Shown: one piece after another, positions 49,705-62,300 of the stretch
How the letters are laid out: the number at the start of each line of letters is the position of its first letter
Numbering within the stretch: the first letter of the stretch is position 1
Program-made: the position numbers and the translations under genes
Source of the DNA: Otis tarda
Taxonomy: Eukaryota; Chordata; Aves; Otidiformes; Otididae
Length of the DNA: 64,000 bases
Reading direction: 5' to 3'
Assembly (NCBI GenBank): GCA_026413225.1
Contig: CM048557.1
Span: forward strand, 67,756,987-67,820,986
The notes under the pieces: generated by a model
Databases searched by the model: none
The model's input: the letters and a program-made list of their open reading frames with translations, nothing else
Told to the model about the DNA's origin: nothing

Positions 49705-49830
49705 TGTGGATAGAGCACTGCCCTCTCCTCTCAGCTGGAGATCCCGAGGTTGCTGGGCACCAGAGCAGGCTGCCAGCAGCTGCCCAAACACAGTGGGATG
49801 TAGAGCTTTAGTCTGCTTGGGCAATCAGGA
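49705..49830 (+). mobile_element. Possible MIR-type (tRNA-derived) SINE remnant
   Basis: AGTGTGGATAGAGCACTGCC resembles the 5' A-box end of amniote MIR-like SINEs. CTGGAGATCCCGAGGTTGCT could be a worn B-box part, and CTGCTTGGGCAATCAGG (49813-49829) resembles the 'ccttgggcaagtca' core. Spacing is only approximate. Confidence 0.3.
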
Positions 49831-51658
49831 AATCTGCCCTAGGCACTTAGTGGGCAAGTTCAATACCTTCTGCTAGCTATTTCTTCGCGCCATCATATTC
49901 ATACACAGCCATATTTCCACATTTCCAATGGGAATAATATATTGCAATATTGGGAATATGATGGCAGGCTATGAGGATGTGACCAAGAAATTCCAGAACA
50001 GGCCAAGAAGCTGCTATTTATGTCTCCACCCTGCAAAGGACCAAGTCCCCTCAGCCTTACTCCAGTCCTATACTCCACAAATGCTTCAGCACCCGTTCCT
50101 CCTTTGCAAAGCCTCTATCTATCCTCCTCCATTCAAACCCTGAGCTGGGAATTCATCTGACTTGTCTCAAAGATTGTCCACTGCGGACTGTAGACAGGAG
50201 GGTAGGATGCATCCTGGAGCTTTCCTGGATCACAGTTGTGCTACCTTGGGAGAGAAACCGGACAAGGCTGACTGCAAAGAGATGAACTCAGAGGATGAGG
50301 AGGAAGCAAAGGAAGCTCAATAAGTAGATGGGGGAAGACCATTAATGGATCTGTGCTCTGCTGCCATACAGAGGAGTGACATGACTGTGCCAAGATCAGG
50401 ATGGACTCTGGAGCTGAGCAAGGACCCCATATGGTGGTCCCTTAAACAGAACCCACTCTGACACTGTGGGTTTCCAATGCCTCTTTGCAACGCTGTGCAG
50501 TGTATTTGCACTTTTTGCACCTTCCATTTGCAGGTGGGGTAGATGGGCAAGTCCCATTCTTCCTCCTCTGTTGGTGCTGTGAAAAAAAAAAAACAGAAAA
50601 AAGAATGTGCACACCCCAGCACCTTTCTGAAACACATCTGAGGTGTGAGCGAGGGATCTGGGAGCTACAGGGCATGCACTGCAGGAAGGATGAGAGCATC
50701 GCAGAAATCTGCTATTGTGCAAACAATCTCTTTGGAAGCATATTGTGGCTCTGAGATGGAGAACACCAACACAAGCGTGTGAGGGACCTTCCTGGCTCTC
50801 ATTGCGACACAAGCAGCACTCAGCTTCTTGCCCAAGCAAGCACAGGCTCCTCTGGCTCAAGGGGAAGAGGGCTGTTCTCCTCCAAGCACACGGGCTGGAG
50901 CTGTTGTTCCCGAGGTCTATGTAGCCATGGTGAGCTCTGTGGTCATGTAAACATTACACAATCACGAGCCCCCGCTGTCTGAGGGCAGCGGAGGCACCAC
51001 CGGACTCCTCCTCTTTGGATTTCTCTTCCTGGGGGAGTGCAGCACTCCGTGAAGTCATGACAGCAAACTCCAGAGGTGCCGGCAAGCCCGCGGCACGCTC
51101 TGAATTATACTCACATTGCTGAGAGGATGGGTCACATTTCTGGGAATCTGCCCTGACCTCCTCTGGTGATGCTCTGGCTTCCTGAGGACGGAGAGATGGA
51201 ACAAATAGATGCTTCTTGCCCAGCCTTCAGTTCCACTTGAGGAACTTTACGACTCCGGGTGATTAAGAAGCTGCCAAATACTTGCAAACAGGGCCTTGCC
51301 AGTGGACAGACCTCCTGGAGGTATGGTTAGGATAAGGTGATGGTGTGGGCAGCAAACCCTGGGGCAATGTGGCAGGAAGCAGGAGGAGAGAGCGCTCTGG
51401 ATCTTCCCCATCACTCCTAAAGGGCTACTTCTTGATGACAGCGGGACACCGTCTCCAGCACAAGTCCTTGGTGTGCTCTTTGACTCGGGGGCAACGTGGT
51501 TTGCAGGTAAGACCACAGCCTTGGCTGCGATGGGAAAATTCTATGGACATGTTATTTCCTGCACAAAACCACCTCTCTCTGCTTGGAGAAAGGTGGAAAT
51601 CTGTAATGCAGCTAAATTTGAGACAGATTGGCTGATGCTCCCTAAACTATTTTGCCAC
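49831..51658. other. No gene recognised
   Basis: Plain sequence; an A12 run lies near 50582-50593. Confidence 0.5.
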
Positions 51659-52492
51659 CTACAGGTACCACGTTCTTAATTTGCACTCTGCAGTCTTATT
51701 TTGAATTTCAGTTTTAAATTGCAGGAAGAAAAAATTGTACATGGGCAGCTTTAGCCCTTCCTGAGGAGCTGCTGGCTGCTCCGGTGGGAAATTCCTCAAA
51801 TGAGCTGAGATAATGCAAAGCAAGGTGAAACAACTTGATTTGTCCATCTTCTCCCCCAGCAGATCCCTGCAGCAGCAGGAGAAGGGAAGCTGCGGATAGA
51901 GCCATGGCTGGCTGGGTTGAGAGGGTAAGAGCATCGCGTTGAAGCACGGACCCTTTCCACAAGCCAAGTTTTGGGCCAACTCTGAGCCTTCCGAAACCCC
52001 GGCACATGTCCACAGATGGTCGGACAAATGCGAAACGCCCTGCGAGATGCTGCCAGCGTGCCGCTGTAAGGAGCCGGGAGTGCTTTTTGCGAAACAGGAG
52101 TATGATGAGCAGACCTTTTGCCACCTATTGGAAACAGATTTTTTTTCTTGACACACAAGTGCAGAAGCGATTCCTCTGGAATAACAGCCCTGACCAAGGC
52201 TGGGCAACAGAAAAGGGTTTCCAGCGAATTGCGGGGAGGAAGGAAACCCGCCCATGGGACAGACGATATTGTCTTTTGTTTTACTTTGTAGCGCTGGTTG
52301 TTGAATGCTTTTTGATTTCACAAGAATTTCTGGGTTTTGTAAACTTCCTTCAGAGATTTTTCTGGGAAAAATGGAAACCATGCTTGGGGTTCTCCTTTTC
52401 CAAACAAACCACTCAACATTTTCATTCAAATAAAATTTTTCCACAGATAGTAATGCGTATTTCTCAACCAGTGTCATAAACATGGTAGGCAC
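51659..52492 (-). other. Longest open frame (277 codons), unrecognised
   Basis: This is the longest ATG-to-stop frame in the window. I recognise no domain, signal peptide or membrane segment. There is a cysteine-rich FSCCCRDLL and a C-terminal FFFLQFKTEIQNKT stretch, neither diagnostic. Other frames on the same strand (51714-52124, 51796-52197) and on the + strand (52006-52479, 157 codons) are also open, so the segment is poor in stop triplets generally, which argues against selection on one frame. No promoter, intron signal or polyadenylation context is evident. Not called as a gene. Confidence 0.12.
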
Positions 52493-54611
52493 TGCATTCC
52501 CATCTAGATATATTTGTATTCCAGCAGCAGGAACTCAGGGCAGAGCCCTCTTCTGATGGACCTTGTGCAGTAAGAGACAACCTTGCTCTGAGGACTTCAT
52601 AATCAGAATAGAAAAGACAAAAAGGGCAAGAGAAAAGAGAAAAAAAAAACTATAAATATGCTTTAACAGATGGAGCACTGAGGTGGCAGAAGATTAAATT
52701 ATTTGTTTGACGTCATGATCATAGTAAAGCTAAGCCAAAAAGAAGAACTAAATCCATCCTCTTGGAAGGCTCAGCGCATATCTTCAACCACAGCCCATCC
52801 TTTCCCTCTGATGCTGTTGATTTTTGGTTGAGCCTTTGCTCTTCACTAGGGGATGGCACTCGGTGCAGCACTATTTGCTGAGGATCAGCCCCCTTATCAG
52901 GGCGTTTCTTGGCCAATTCAAGTTCACTACCTAGCACGTGGGAATAATACATGATGTCTGCTTGCTCCCATTGGTCCTTTCCGAAGAGCCCTGGTGAAGC
53001 TTTGCTCTATGGAATTGGGTGTGGGCAATGCTGAGGTTGGAGATCCCAGGCTTTGCCACTTCTTTGCCAATAATAATAGCAACAACAACGAAACCAGATC
53101 TGGAGCTCAGCGGCTTTCCCTGGCCACCTGGCACCTGGAGCCATGATTGAAGGGATCCCGCAAGGTGAGCAGAGCACCCACGGCAGCGTCCCCTCTACGG
53201 GGACAGCAGGAGAGCAAGGGGTTTATCCATCTGGAAACCAGGGAAGATGCTTAGGGCTTGGTTTCATCCCACCTGGCACGCTGGTGGATCCCTGGCAGCA
53301 CTCCTTTGACCATAATGGAAAGCATGTACAACACATGACCGAGATCTGGAGATTTACACTCAATTTGCTTCCTGCAGCAGCACAAATCATGGGATGGCCA
53401 AGGGAGCTGACCCCATTCTTTGTCCTCCTCTTGTTTCTTGCAGCTGATGGACAACTTTCACAGGCCAAATACGTGGTCCGGTGACGGGGACAAGCCACTT
53501 GCTGCTGACCCCCAGGAGCAGTGGATGCTTTGGGAAGGGAAAGGGCTTGGGGAAGCACAGCGGCGGCAGGGCACATTGCCGAGCTCTGCTAGGGCTGGCG
53601 TGCGGAGCAGGCTGGGATTAGGGCTGGAACTTGCAGCATTTGGGCCATTGTGCAACGCCGGGCAGCTGGAGGGTTTCACTTTTCAGAGGGGAAAAGAAAA
53701 TGTGAAAAACTAGAACCAGAAAACTCTTTTCTTCCCTCCTTTCTTTGGACCTATCCAGAGCTTTCCACAATGCTAGTGATTTAAACCAGGCCTGGAATAT
53801 GAACGCAGCTCTAATATTTCTACCTTACTCGGTTACATTGATGAGCCAAGGAGCTGGCTGAGGCTGAAACGCAGCAACGTATAGACACAGGCCACAGCTG
53901 AAATCTCCCCTCGTGTAGACACCTTGTCAGCTAGGGCTGGATCCGGAAGGTTAATAATGTTCTGTCCTTTTGGCTAATTCTGCCAGCATGGGCAAGAGAA
54001 TATGAATTTAATTTAAAATTGAGACATTCCTTTAGCTCTGGGACAGAGAAGACAAAGCTAATTTCACCGTGGGAGGAGGGAGATGGAAGGGGGGCACATC
54101 CTGAACTCTGCATCCAGGCTGAAATCTGCCTTGGAGATGACTTCTTGGGGCAGTCGAGCCCATGGGTGTAAGACAACAGGGACATTTTCTGGGGAGGAAT
54201 GAGCTTGCACCCCAGCACAGGGGCTGAGAAGGGGAGCAGGTGTCTGGGGTGCAGGTCAAGCATCCTGAGCGCAGGCATCCCTCGCTGTCTACACTTGGAG
54301 GCAACGGTGGGGAGAGCTGCTGTTGTTTCTTCACAGGGACCAGGGGATGGACAAGATCTCAGGGTCAGACCAAAGCAGGGAGCAGAAGAGTCCCACAGCC
54401 AAACATCTGCCCGGTACTGGGAGCGGGCGCTACGCTTTGCTCTCTGCAACCCAGCCAGAAACCCTTGAAATGGCCTCCACTCCCTTTTCATCCCTCACCC
54501 ACATCTTCAGCCTTCTCGCAGCCTCCCCTCCTCCATCCCTCATGCCAAATAAATCTCCTCAGAGTTTAAATAAATGCTGTAGTGTCCTGAAAGTCTTGCA
54601 GCCTTGGAGGG
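52493..54611. other. No gene recognised
   Basis: No exon, RNA gene or transposon is seen. Open frames at 53143-53576 and 53931-54569 overlap on both strands and are uninformative. Confidence 0.5.
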
Positions 54612-54639
54612 AAAAAAAAAAAAAAAAAAAAAAAAAAAA
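54612..54639. repeat. A28 homopolymer
   Basis: Twenty-eight consecutive A bases followed by a purine-rich GAAGAAAGAAAAGG. A long A run can mark the tail of a retrocopy, but the 300 bases upstream (54300-54611) show no sequence I recognise as a messenger RNA or SINE. An AATAAA is present upstream at about 54547-54552. Confidence 0.85.
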
Positions 54640-55844
54640 GAAGAAAGAAAAGGTATTAAACCTGAAAGAGAAATAGTAGATGTGCATCTTCCTCCCTTTG
54701 GTCTCTCTGAAGGCTATTAAGTGATGCAGGGTGACTGTGGACAGGTACATGCAAATAATAGGATCAAGGCAGCAGTACAAAGGTTTGTCTCCCAATCTTA
54801 ATGCAGGTGTGGGAGACACAAACCAGGTGGCTAAAAGGCTCCTTTGTTTGAAGCTGTCAGGAGGAGAAGCTGATAATCTCGTGCCTCATCCCTAAACTCT
54901 CTTTCAGCCGTGTCAGGGCATCTCCTCACATCAGGAAGTCTGCAATGACATGGCTATGTGCTAAGCCCGGTTAATGTGGTCCGAGGTTTAAACACTTCAG
55001 GTTGAAAGTGGATAATTGGTGGTAGTGGATTTTAAAAGCTCACACAGGTGCCTTTGAAAAGAGGTCAGGAGTCAAGTGCATCTCTCCTATGAGAAATGGT
55101 GAGCCTTTCCTAAGGAGATCAAAATTCTTCCACGGAGAGCCCCGGGGCCTTGTAGGAACTGTTATTAATTTAGTTCTGTATGTTCCAAATAATGGAAAAA
55201 CGATACCACATGTGTACACGCCTAGGAACCGGGGCGCGTTCACTCTGGATAGATAGGCTTTCACCTGGCACTCCCAGATCGTTAATTAATTAATCTGTGC
55301 TCAGCCCAGGCAGGAGCAGCACAGGAGCTGCCGTCAGGGGGGTTTCTCCCAGCCAGGGCACCCAAGGCAGAGGAGGCACCGGGTGCCGAGCGAGAGTGGG
55401 GACTGGGTGACTTCAGCTCGAACGGTACCCGTGGGAGCAAGGACAGACCCCTGGCAAGCATCTCCCTGGGGGTCTGGAGGGCTGTGATGTCTCTCACTCA
55501 GGTTTTCCAAGCAGCCAAGGGATTTAGGCACCCGTGAGGTGTTGCGGTCCCAGTGCTGCCGCAAGCTCTCTGTTTTCAGGGCTGTGCTGCGGGCGTTATA
55601 CGTACATACAGGCCGACCGAACCTTTGGTCAGCACAGCAAACCCCGCAAGCACCTAAGCAACGTACTTTAAAAGACGACCGTTCTCCCTTGTCAGGGTAC
55701 TATTTTCTTGAATTGTGCTTAATTAAGGGAAAGCTGGAGGAAATTAACGTCCAATTATTTTCTTACGGTGGATATTTTTCGTGTTGGCCACAAGATATAA
55801 ACTTGCCTAAACACGCAGGACATGAAAGCAGCTCTTGCCCACAG
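54640..55844. other. No gene recognised
   Basis: Plain sequence; a TTAATTAATTAAT homeodomain-type motif is at about 55281-55293. No exon or transposon is seen. Confidence 0.5.
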
Positions 55845-55980
55845 CGTATCGGGTTGCAAAGGCCCCGCACTTGCACCCGAGCTCTCCCCGCCGGATCCCT
55901 GCACCTGCCCGGAGCGCGGCGAGGAATTTCACGGGGTTCGGCATGGAGCAAAGACAGCTGGGCGGATCGGGGGCCAGAAG
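55845..55980. promoter_or_regulatory. Small CpG-rich patch
   Basis: About a dozen CpG sites in 120 bases, including GGAGCGCGGCGAGG near 55911. It is below usual CpG-island length and is flanked on the left by AT-rich DNA. It may be a regulatory element or a chance GC-rich spot. Confidence 0.3.
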
Positions 55981-58280
55981 AAGCTGGTTTTGTCCCATGT
56001 TCACCATGTGTTTGGATGTGCAATCTGAGCAGCCAGGGTGGCATGTGCCAATAAAGCTGAAAATAGCATCGTTATTACTCATATTTGCATTGAAAGTGCC
56101 ATTCGGTCTGCTTTTGTAAGTGCTGGCTATTCTTAGCTCCTAAACCCGCTGGCGCAGATGCCTCTGGCTTTACCTATGCAAACAGCTCCTTTGGTTTGAA
56201 GACCATATTATTTGCCATGTCGATGCCTGCAGCCCAAACACGCGCAGAGGCAAGGCGTCACGTGAGAACAAGCTTATTCCAATTAAGAGAGAGAGCAAAG
56301 AATTTCCTCCTTGAAAATGTCCAGATGAATTTGTTGATATTTGTTGAATATGGCATTTTTAGCCATAACGCACCTACCTGTCCTGGAGGCTGGAGGCTTT
56401 GTGAGCAGGTGCTCGTTTCGGCCAGCAAAGCCCTTCGAACGAAATAGCTGTTCCCATCTGTCCTCTTTAAACTTTTCTCTCTATTTGTGGCTGGGGACAA
56501 TTTTGGAAAGATTCCCACTGGTGAAAAGATGTTACGTATTTGTTGTTTTATTATTTGCTGTAAACTTATGTGTCTGGCAGTAGCACATCAAAGGCTTTGA
56601 ACAGGCACAAAGCAAAAAATAGTTCCCACTCCAGAAGCTTTAAACTACCACCGCTCCCCATCCTCTGAACGATGGCTCAGAGGTCATCCATTTTGTTTCA
56701 ATTTTGTACGGCATAGTTTGAAACTGAAAGTTGCTGGGAAGAAAAACCAAATGAAGCCTTTAACTTCACAGCACAGACCATGGGAATCACTGGAACGCTT
56801 CTTTTTTTTATTTAGTTTCTTACCTGAGAAGCGATGAAACGAATGCTTTCTTGCAGAAAGTTTCACTTTTGACAAAGTGATCTTTGCTGTGGGGACAAAT
56901 ATCTCATTCAGAGACATTTCCCAAGCTTTGGTTGTAAGGAACTTAAGAGCGGCACTTTCCCTTTTTTTTTATTAATATTGTTTGTTGGTGAAATGGCTTA
57001 ATGGCTGTAGGGTCAGTTGACAGATAGGAGGTAACATTGTTCTTCTCTTCCAGCGAATGTAGCGCTTGGCATGACTTCAAAATAACCCTATTGTTTGTCA
57101 TCTTCTCAAAATACACTATAAAACCCCTGTTAAAAGGAGAGATAACGTTTTCTAAGCATAAGTCAAGTGCCGGGTTGCCTTTTTTAAAGCTGCTTGATGA
57201 GAATTAATGGTGTTGGATCTCCTGTTTTAAACACATTTGGCCAGGTTTTCTGGAGGCACCTAATTTATCTTGAGGCTCTTTCATCTATTATCTAACTGTG
57301 AGCTTGTTCGTAGCTCATCAGCCATCCTGGTTTTGACAGGGGGCCTTGTGATGAGTAGCCAACGGCGTACTGTGTCGGGGCCGTGCGTATCTCTGGCAGG
57401 AAGGTGATGGGAAAAGGCTAACCTTCTGCCGCTCCTCCCAGCACTCACCGAAATTAAAAATAGAGTCTTAGATCAGCACTCATCCCGCAAAGCCCGTCAA
57501 CAAGTTCCTGCATCCCAGCATCAAAACAGACCGTAGCAGGATCAGGCCCATTCAATGGGCAAATGGTACCCTCGTCCCCTTGTGAGAGCTGGGGGTGGTG
57601 TTTGGGGAACTTCCTCCTGCCGAGGGGATCGTCTGTGAGGGAGAATGGCTTTGGCCAAGGTACAGCCAATTTCGATGGAGCCATCAGTAAAGAGGAGGAA
57701 ACAGCAGAAGTTTTTTTTAAAAAAAAAAACACCTTATCTAATAACATGTGGAAATAAAGAGCTTACATAAAAGCTCTTGAAATGAAGAGTAATTTTTCCA
57801 CAGATTGGACCCAAACAAGAATTATCTGGTACATGATTCAGGACCATTGCAGATGTGTAGAATTTGGGCGTGAGCTCCAAAGCCATTCTGGAATCAGTCG
57901 GAGAAGTTTTGCGAAATAAGGACATCGCCTTCTTTTTTTCTGCTTTCAGCATCGATGTATGTGAGCCCTTGGAGTAGCAGCTACAAAGCTGCTGGAAAGT
58001 TTGTCACCATAACACTGGCTGTTTATGCTTTGTGTGGATGAAAGAACAGCTTTCTTCAATTAGGCTTTGTACTTCAGCTGGCAGGCGGGTGCCGATTGTC
58101 TAAAACTCCACCTCTCCGCGCAGCTTGTCTTGGGGAGCTGATGGATGCTGCGCACGTCAGGGCGCCTGACCGGGCTGCTGATCTGTTCTGCTCATGATGT
58201 GACAAAATGGGACGCATCCAACCGGCAACAGCAACCACATGGATTCAGTTGTATTGACTCCTCTGGCCTGGTGCAACTTT
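55981..58280. other. No gene recognised; candidate regulatory DNA at 57.0-57.35 kb
   Basis: AT-rich, repeat-poor sequence. The block 57000-57350 has few low-complexity runs and several core-like transcription-factor words (TGACAGATAG, GAGATAACG, GAGAATTAATGG). An A/T run is at about 57712-57730. Confidence 0.45.
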
Positions 58281-58573
58281 AGAATCATGGAATCATAGAA
58301 TGGTTTGGGTTGGAAGGGACCTTCAAAGCCCATCCAGTCCAACCCCCCTGCAAGGAGCAGGCACATCTCCAACCGGATCAGGTTGCTCAGAGCCCCGGCC
58401 AACCTGGCCTGGAATGTTTCCAGGGATGGGGCATCCACCACCTCTCTGGGCAACATGGGCCAGTGTTCCACCACCCTCATTGTGAAAAATTTCTTCCTTA
58501 CACCTAGTCTGAATCTACCCTTTTTTAGTTTAAACCCATTACCCCTTGTCCTATCCTTTCTTGATATTTTTCC
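58281..58573 (-). mobile_element. CR1 LINE, 5'-truncated, relatively young
   Basis: The + strand shows AGAATCATGGAATCATAGAA, then GGTTTGGGTTGGAAGGGACC, the 'cccccctgcaaggagcaggc' segment and the 'caccacctctctgggcaaca' block, and ends at about 58573 after TTACCCCTTGTCCTATCC. It is nearly the same as the copy at 42173-42646 but shorter on the 5' side. No coding capacity. Confidence 0.95.
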
Positions 58574-59831
58574 TCTTTAGTCCCTTCTCCATCCACCTGC
58601 TGACGTACCAGGGAGGAGCCTGCTGGGTCCTAATGAAGATCTCGAGCTCATTTTAAAGCCAGTGGTGTTGTAGGGACAGCAGACTCTTTCCATTGACTTC
58701 AGCAAGTTTTGAACAAGTTGCCTGGAGACCTAGCTATGTAACACAGCATGTGTGACCGGCCGATAGATATCTCTTTAATAAGAAACAGCGCATGGGAAGG
58801 GAACTGCCTCGATAACAGCGTGGATTTATAAGACACTAATTGCACTTTGTCATGCCGGTTTGCAGATTGAGGGAACTGGGGTGGGGGGGGGTGGTTTATG
58901 GTTTACCGGAAGCTGATAGCAAAGCCATGGCAAAAAATCAAAATGCAACACCCATGGCAGCCCTTCACAGGCAAAACTGCCTTATAAATTAGGATCTAGA
59001 GGAATTTGGGATTTTGCCTAGGAATTCCTTTAGAGTGAAATGTGTTTCCTGGGTCAATCCATCAAAAAAAAAAAAATTATACAGAGACTCCGTGATGAAT
59101 GAATGAGAGCTTATAACAATTAAAAACAAACATACGTCTTCACGCCCAAGCAGGTACACATACCACACCAACAGCTCTTTCTCATTTCTCCTTTTCTGTT
59201 TGTGTCTTTTACCACAATCAGCCTGCAGAAGAAGGGATTGCAGGAGACATCGTTACGTGTCCCACCTCATCCCAGGGGTTCAGAGACCTGGGGAGATACG
59301 GTGCGACCCTGGGCATTCACACAGCTGATAATCCCCCACTGAAGCCAGAGCTCAGTGACTGTTTGCCGATGCCAAACAGAGATTCATCCATGGAGGATGG
59401 ACAAATGCCCGTGGGAAACATCGCCGTATGAGTGCTCTGGTCTTCCTGGCCAGACTCCTACGTGTCCCTGACCCATCCCAGCAGCACATGGTGTGTGGGA
59501 CCAGGGACCTGGGGTGGTGCGGCATTGCCTGTTGCACTCACAGCCTCCAACGTTAGAATCACAGCCCAGCCTAAGCTACGTCTTCACAGAGCACGGCAGG
59601 CACTGTGCCCAAACTCAGCCCGTTGCCCAGGGTGCCATGTCCTCGCTGGGGTGCACCACGACCTGCTAAGCCTAAGCTGAGGGCCCATGGGAAGAGAGGC
59701 ATGAGGAAAAGCAAGGAAGAATAAGAGAGGAAGCCTCACCTGAGGAAAAAGTCTCGTTGCTGTTAATTAGAAAGAAAACAGGTTGTTTTCTTTCCTACAC
59801 ATCCTCTGTCCAGCTCTTAGCTGGACTCTAC
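58574..59831. other. No gene recognised
   Basis: Plain sequence with a G-rich run (GGGGTGGGGGGGGGTGG, about 58877-58893) that could form a quadruplex and an A13-like run at about 59064-59077. Confidence 0.5.
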
Positions 59832-59926
59832 CAGGACGTGGTTTAGTAGGCATGGTGGTGTTGGGTTGCTGGTTGGACTTGATGATCTTGGAGGTCTTTT
59901 CCAACCTTAAAGATTCTATGATTCTA
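59832..59926 (+). mobile_element. CR1 LINE, very short 3' tail
   Basis: About 95 bases of CR1 terminus: GGACGTGGTTTAGTAGGCAT, TTGGTTGGACTTGATG-like text (here CTGGTTGGACTTGATGATCT) and CCAACCTTAAAGATTCTATG ATTCTA. By eye it differs from the end of the copy at 217-628 at about six positions. Severe 5' truncation is typical of CR1. Confidence 0.93.
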
Positions 59927-62194
59927 AGATCAGAGCATGCCCAAGAGGTCTGGGGTGAGTGGGTGTTGGTGCTCGGGGAGGCAGCAAAGCTGTGACTCAG
60001 AAAGGAGCAGTAACTTCTTCATGGCCCTTGGAGGTTATTTGTAAATTGTTTCCCTGGGAACAAACACAAGCACCAACGCTGCAAGACTGTGCTCATCCTC
60101 TGGAGAAAAAAAAACCTGGTCTTCGTGCTCTGAATTCAGACTTTGATTTTTTTTATTTTTTTTTCCTCAGGTTCAAAATATTTCTTAATAATAATCAAGG
60201 GAGAAACAATGGCCCATTCACGGGTACGTTCAGCTCTTCCTCGTCCGAGGTCCAAATGGACTAACCCAGGGCTTTGCAAACCCAGGTGCAACACCCTTCT
60301 CTCCTGGGGATTTCCAGCCTAACCCTGAGCCAGGTAATTGGGCAGCTAAATCCCTTTTAAAAGTCTGGCCCTTTTCCTCCGTTCCCTCGCTGTAATTCCT
60401 CCTCTCGCAGGTGGGTTGTGAGATTAAACACATGAAAGACTCGGAGGCACCGAATGCCGCCGTGATGAGACCCATCTGACAGAGAGATCAGCTAACCGCC
60501 GTGGAGCGGAGGGCAGCCCGAGCTAGGGAATGCCTTAAATTTTTCTACCCGACAGTGGGATGGCCTTGTGGATAATTGATTTCCCCCTCGCAAGGCCTGA
60601 AGTATATTTTTAGGGAATGAAAACATTTTTATTTTCACTACCTATTTTTCTTTCCTCCTCTAATAAATGGCTTTTCCTACACACAGGCTGGCCAGCTGCT
60701 TTGAAAAGTCGAGAGAAAAAAAAAAAAACCTCATTAACTTTCCCAAAGCCTTAATTGTCCCATTTATTTCAAGGCAGTAGGAAAGCCCATCTTTCAGTGG
60801 CTCCCTCGCCCTGCTAACAACTCACCGTAATCCTTTTCGTAATCCCCAGGAATGCCGATCGCGCCGGTGGAGTTTGATTGTCCTTGCTGACGAATTGCAG
60901 GGTATTTTATATCCTCTTGTCACAAAACTCTTCTTCTGCCTTTACTCTTTCAGCGAGGAAAATCACTTTTATGTTACCCATCAGGCCTTCCCCCACCATC
61001 AGCGACCTTTTTCTCTTAGATACACAAAAGCAAATGTTCTGGAAGCTCTTTAAAATACCTGAGCAACTGGTAGTAAATGAGCCATTTCCTGTTGTTCTAA
61101 CCTTTTTTTTTTTTTTTTTTTTTCAGCTGAGTAGTTATCTTAGCTCGGCATGTTAAGATAGTTGCATGATCTTCTGTGCTTGTGTGGGTAAACATTACCT
61201 CAGCTCATTCCCGAGTCGATCAAACCGATTCTATAAACAACCTTTCATAGTGGAAAAAAGGGTTGGTTGGTTTTTCTTTTTTTCCTTTCTTTCCATGCGT
61301 TTTCTAGGCTGGAGTTTGGCGGATGCTGGCACGCGGGAAAACTACTGTGTACGTGTTTGCATTGCAGTAACTGCAAATCTGTCCCTTTCAATCTTTTTTG
61401 AGTTAGCACACTGGGCAAACTAGGTGGTTTTGAAATGACCTCATCCCAGGATCTCGGCAGAAAGCAGCCCGCGTACATAGCTGAGTCTGGAATGCGAGCG
61501 GGACCTCATTCATAAACTTCCTTACCATTCCTTTACACTCAAAGGCAGGAATAAAAATCAGCCAAAACAAGCAGAAATGGTGTTCCGGAGTTAACCAAAT
61601 GGGAAAATATATAGATGCACTTTTTTATTTTGTTGTATTATTGAATCGGGATAGTTTCAACCTTCTGTAGGAGACTTTCTGTGGTAATAGATACACGCTA
61701 TCTTGGATTAGACTAGAAACTTTACTAAACCTTTTTCTTTTCTTTTCTTTAAACTTATTTTTTGTGATAACACCTCCATTTTCTACCACCTGCCCCGCGC
61801 CACTGAAAATACAGAGCTTGAAAAATATGTTATAAACAGGGGGTTGTATGAAAAGACTGGAGGTTACCGAACAAGGCACGGGCAAATCTGGAGTCCTCAG
61901 GCATTCTCCCAGTGGGATGCAGTGTTATCCGGGCACATCTGGAGCCTCAGCCAGACGCGAGCTCCACCATGCTAGGCAATGGTTTCACTGCTTTTAAGTC
62001 CCTCTTGTCAGTTCGGCAGTAAAAATTGGGCTGGATGATTATTGCAGTGACTGGAAGAATTTTCTGTGGTCTAATATAAGCGCAACCAAGGAGCTCCAGC
62101 ATGTGCCTCCAGCAACTTGGATCTGCAAGTGGTCTTACTTTTCAGTGCTGGACACTCCCAGGAGGAACTTAGTTTCCAAGAGAAGATGACAGTG
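59927..62194. other. No gene recognised; T21 run at 61103-61123
   Basis: The T21 run is followed by CAG, which imitates a splice acceptor, but no exon is evident downstream. The 60530-60900 stretch is AT-rich and repeat-poor with TTAATT words and could be regulatory. Confidence 0.5.
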
Positions 62195-62300
62195 GGTGTA
62201 TTCAGTCCAACACAGCTGTAGGTACGGTACAAACACGCAATTAGAGACAGTTCCTGCCCTGGAGAGCTTGGAGTCTAAATAGACAAACAGATCATCTCCA
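62195..62300. mobile_element. Ancient amniote repeat remnant (L2/MIR-type)
   Basis: TTAGAGACAGTTCCTGCCCT then GGAGAGCTTGGAGTCTAAAT, AGACAAACAG at 62239-62290 matches a phrase common in old amniote L2/MIR-type elements ('agacagtccctgccccaaagagcttacagtctaaatagac'). The usual neighbouring 'cttgcccaaggtcac' part is not seen. The 221-codon minus-strand open frame overlapping it is therefore unlikely to be a gene. Confidence 0.45.

Noticed and set aside
58305-58580. Open frames on the + strand through CR1
   Set aside because: Antisense readings of a CR1 tail; the same peptide pattern appears at 42199-42516 for the same reason.
61103-61126. Long T run followed by CAG resembling a splice acceptor
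   Set aside because: T homopolymers followed by CAG arise by chance, and no plausible exon follows.
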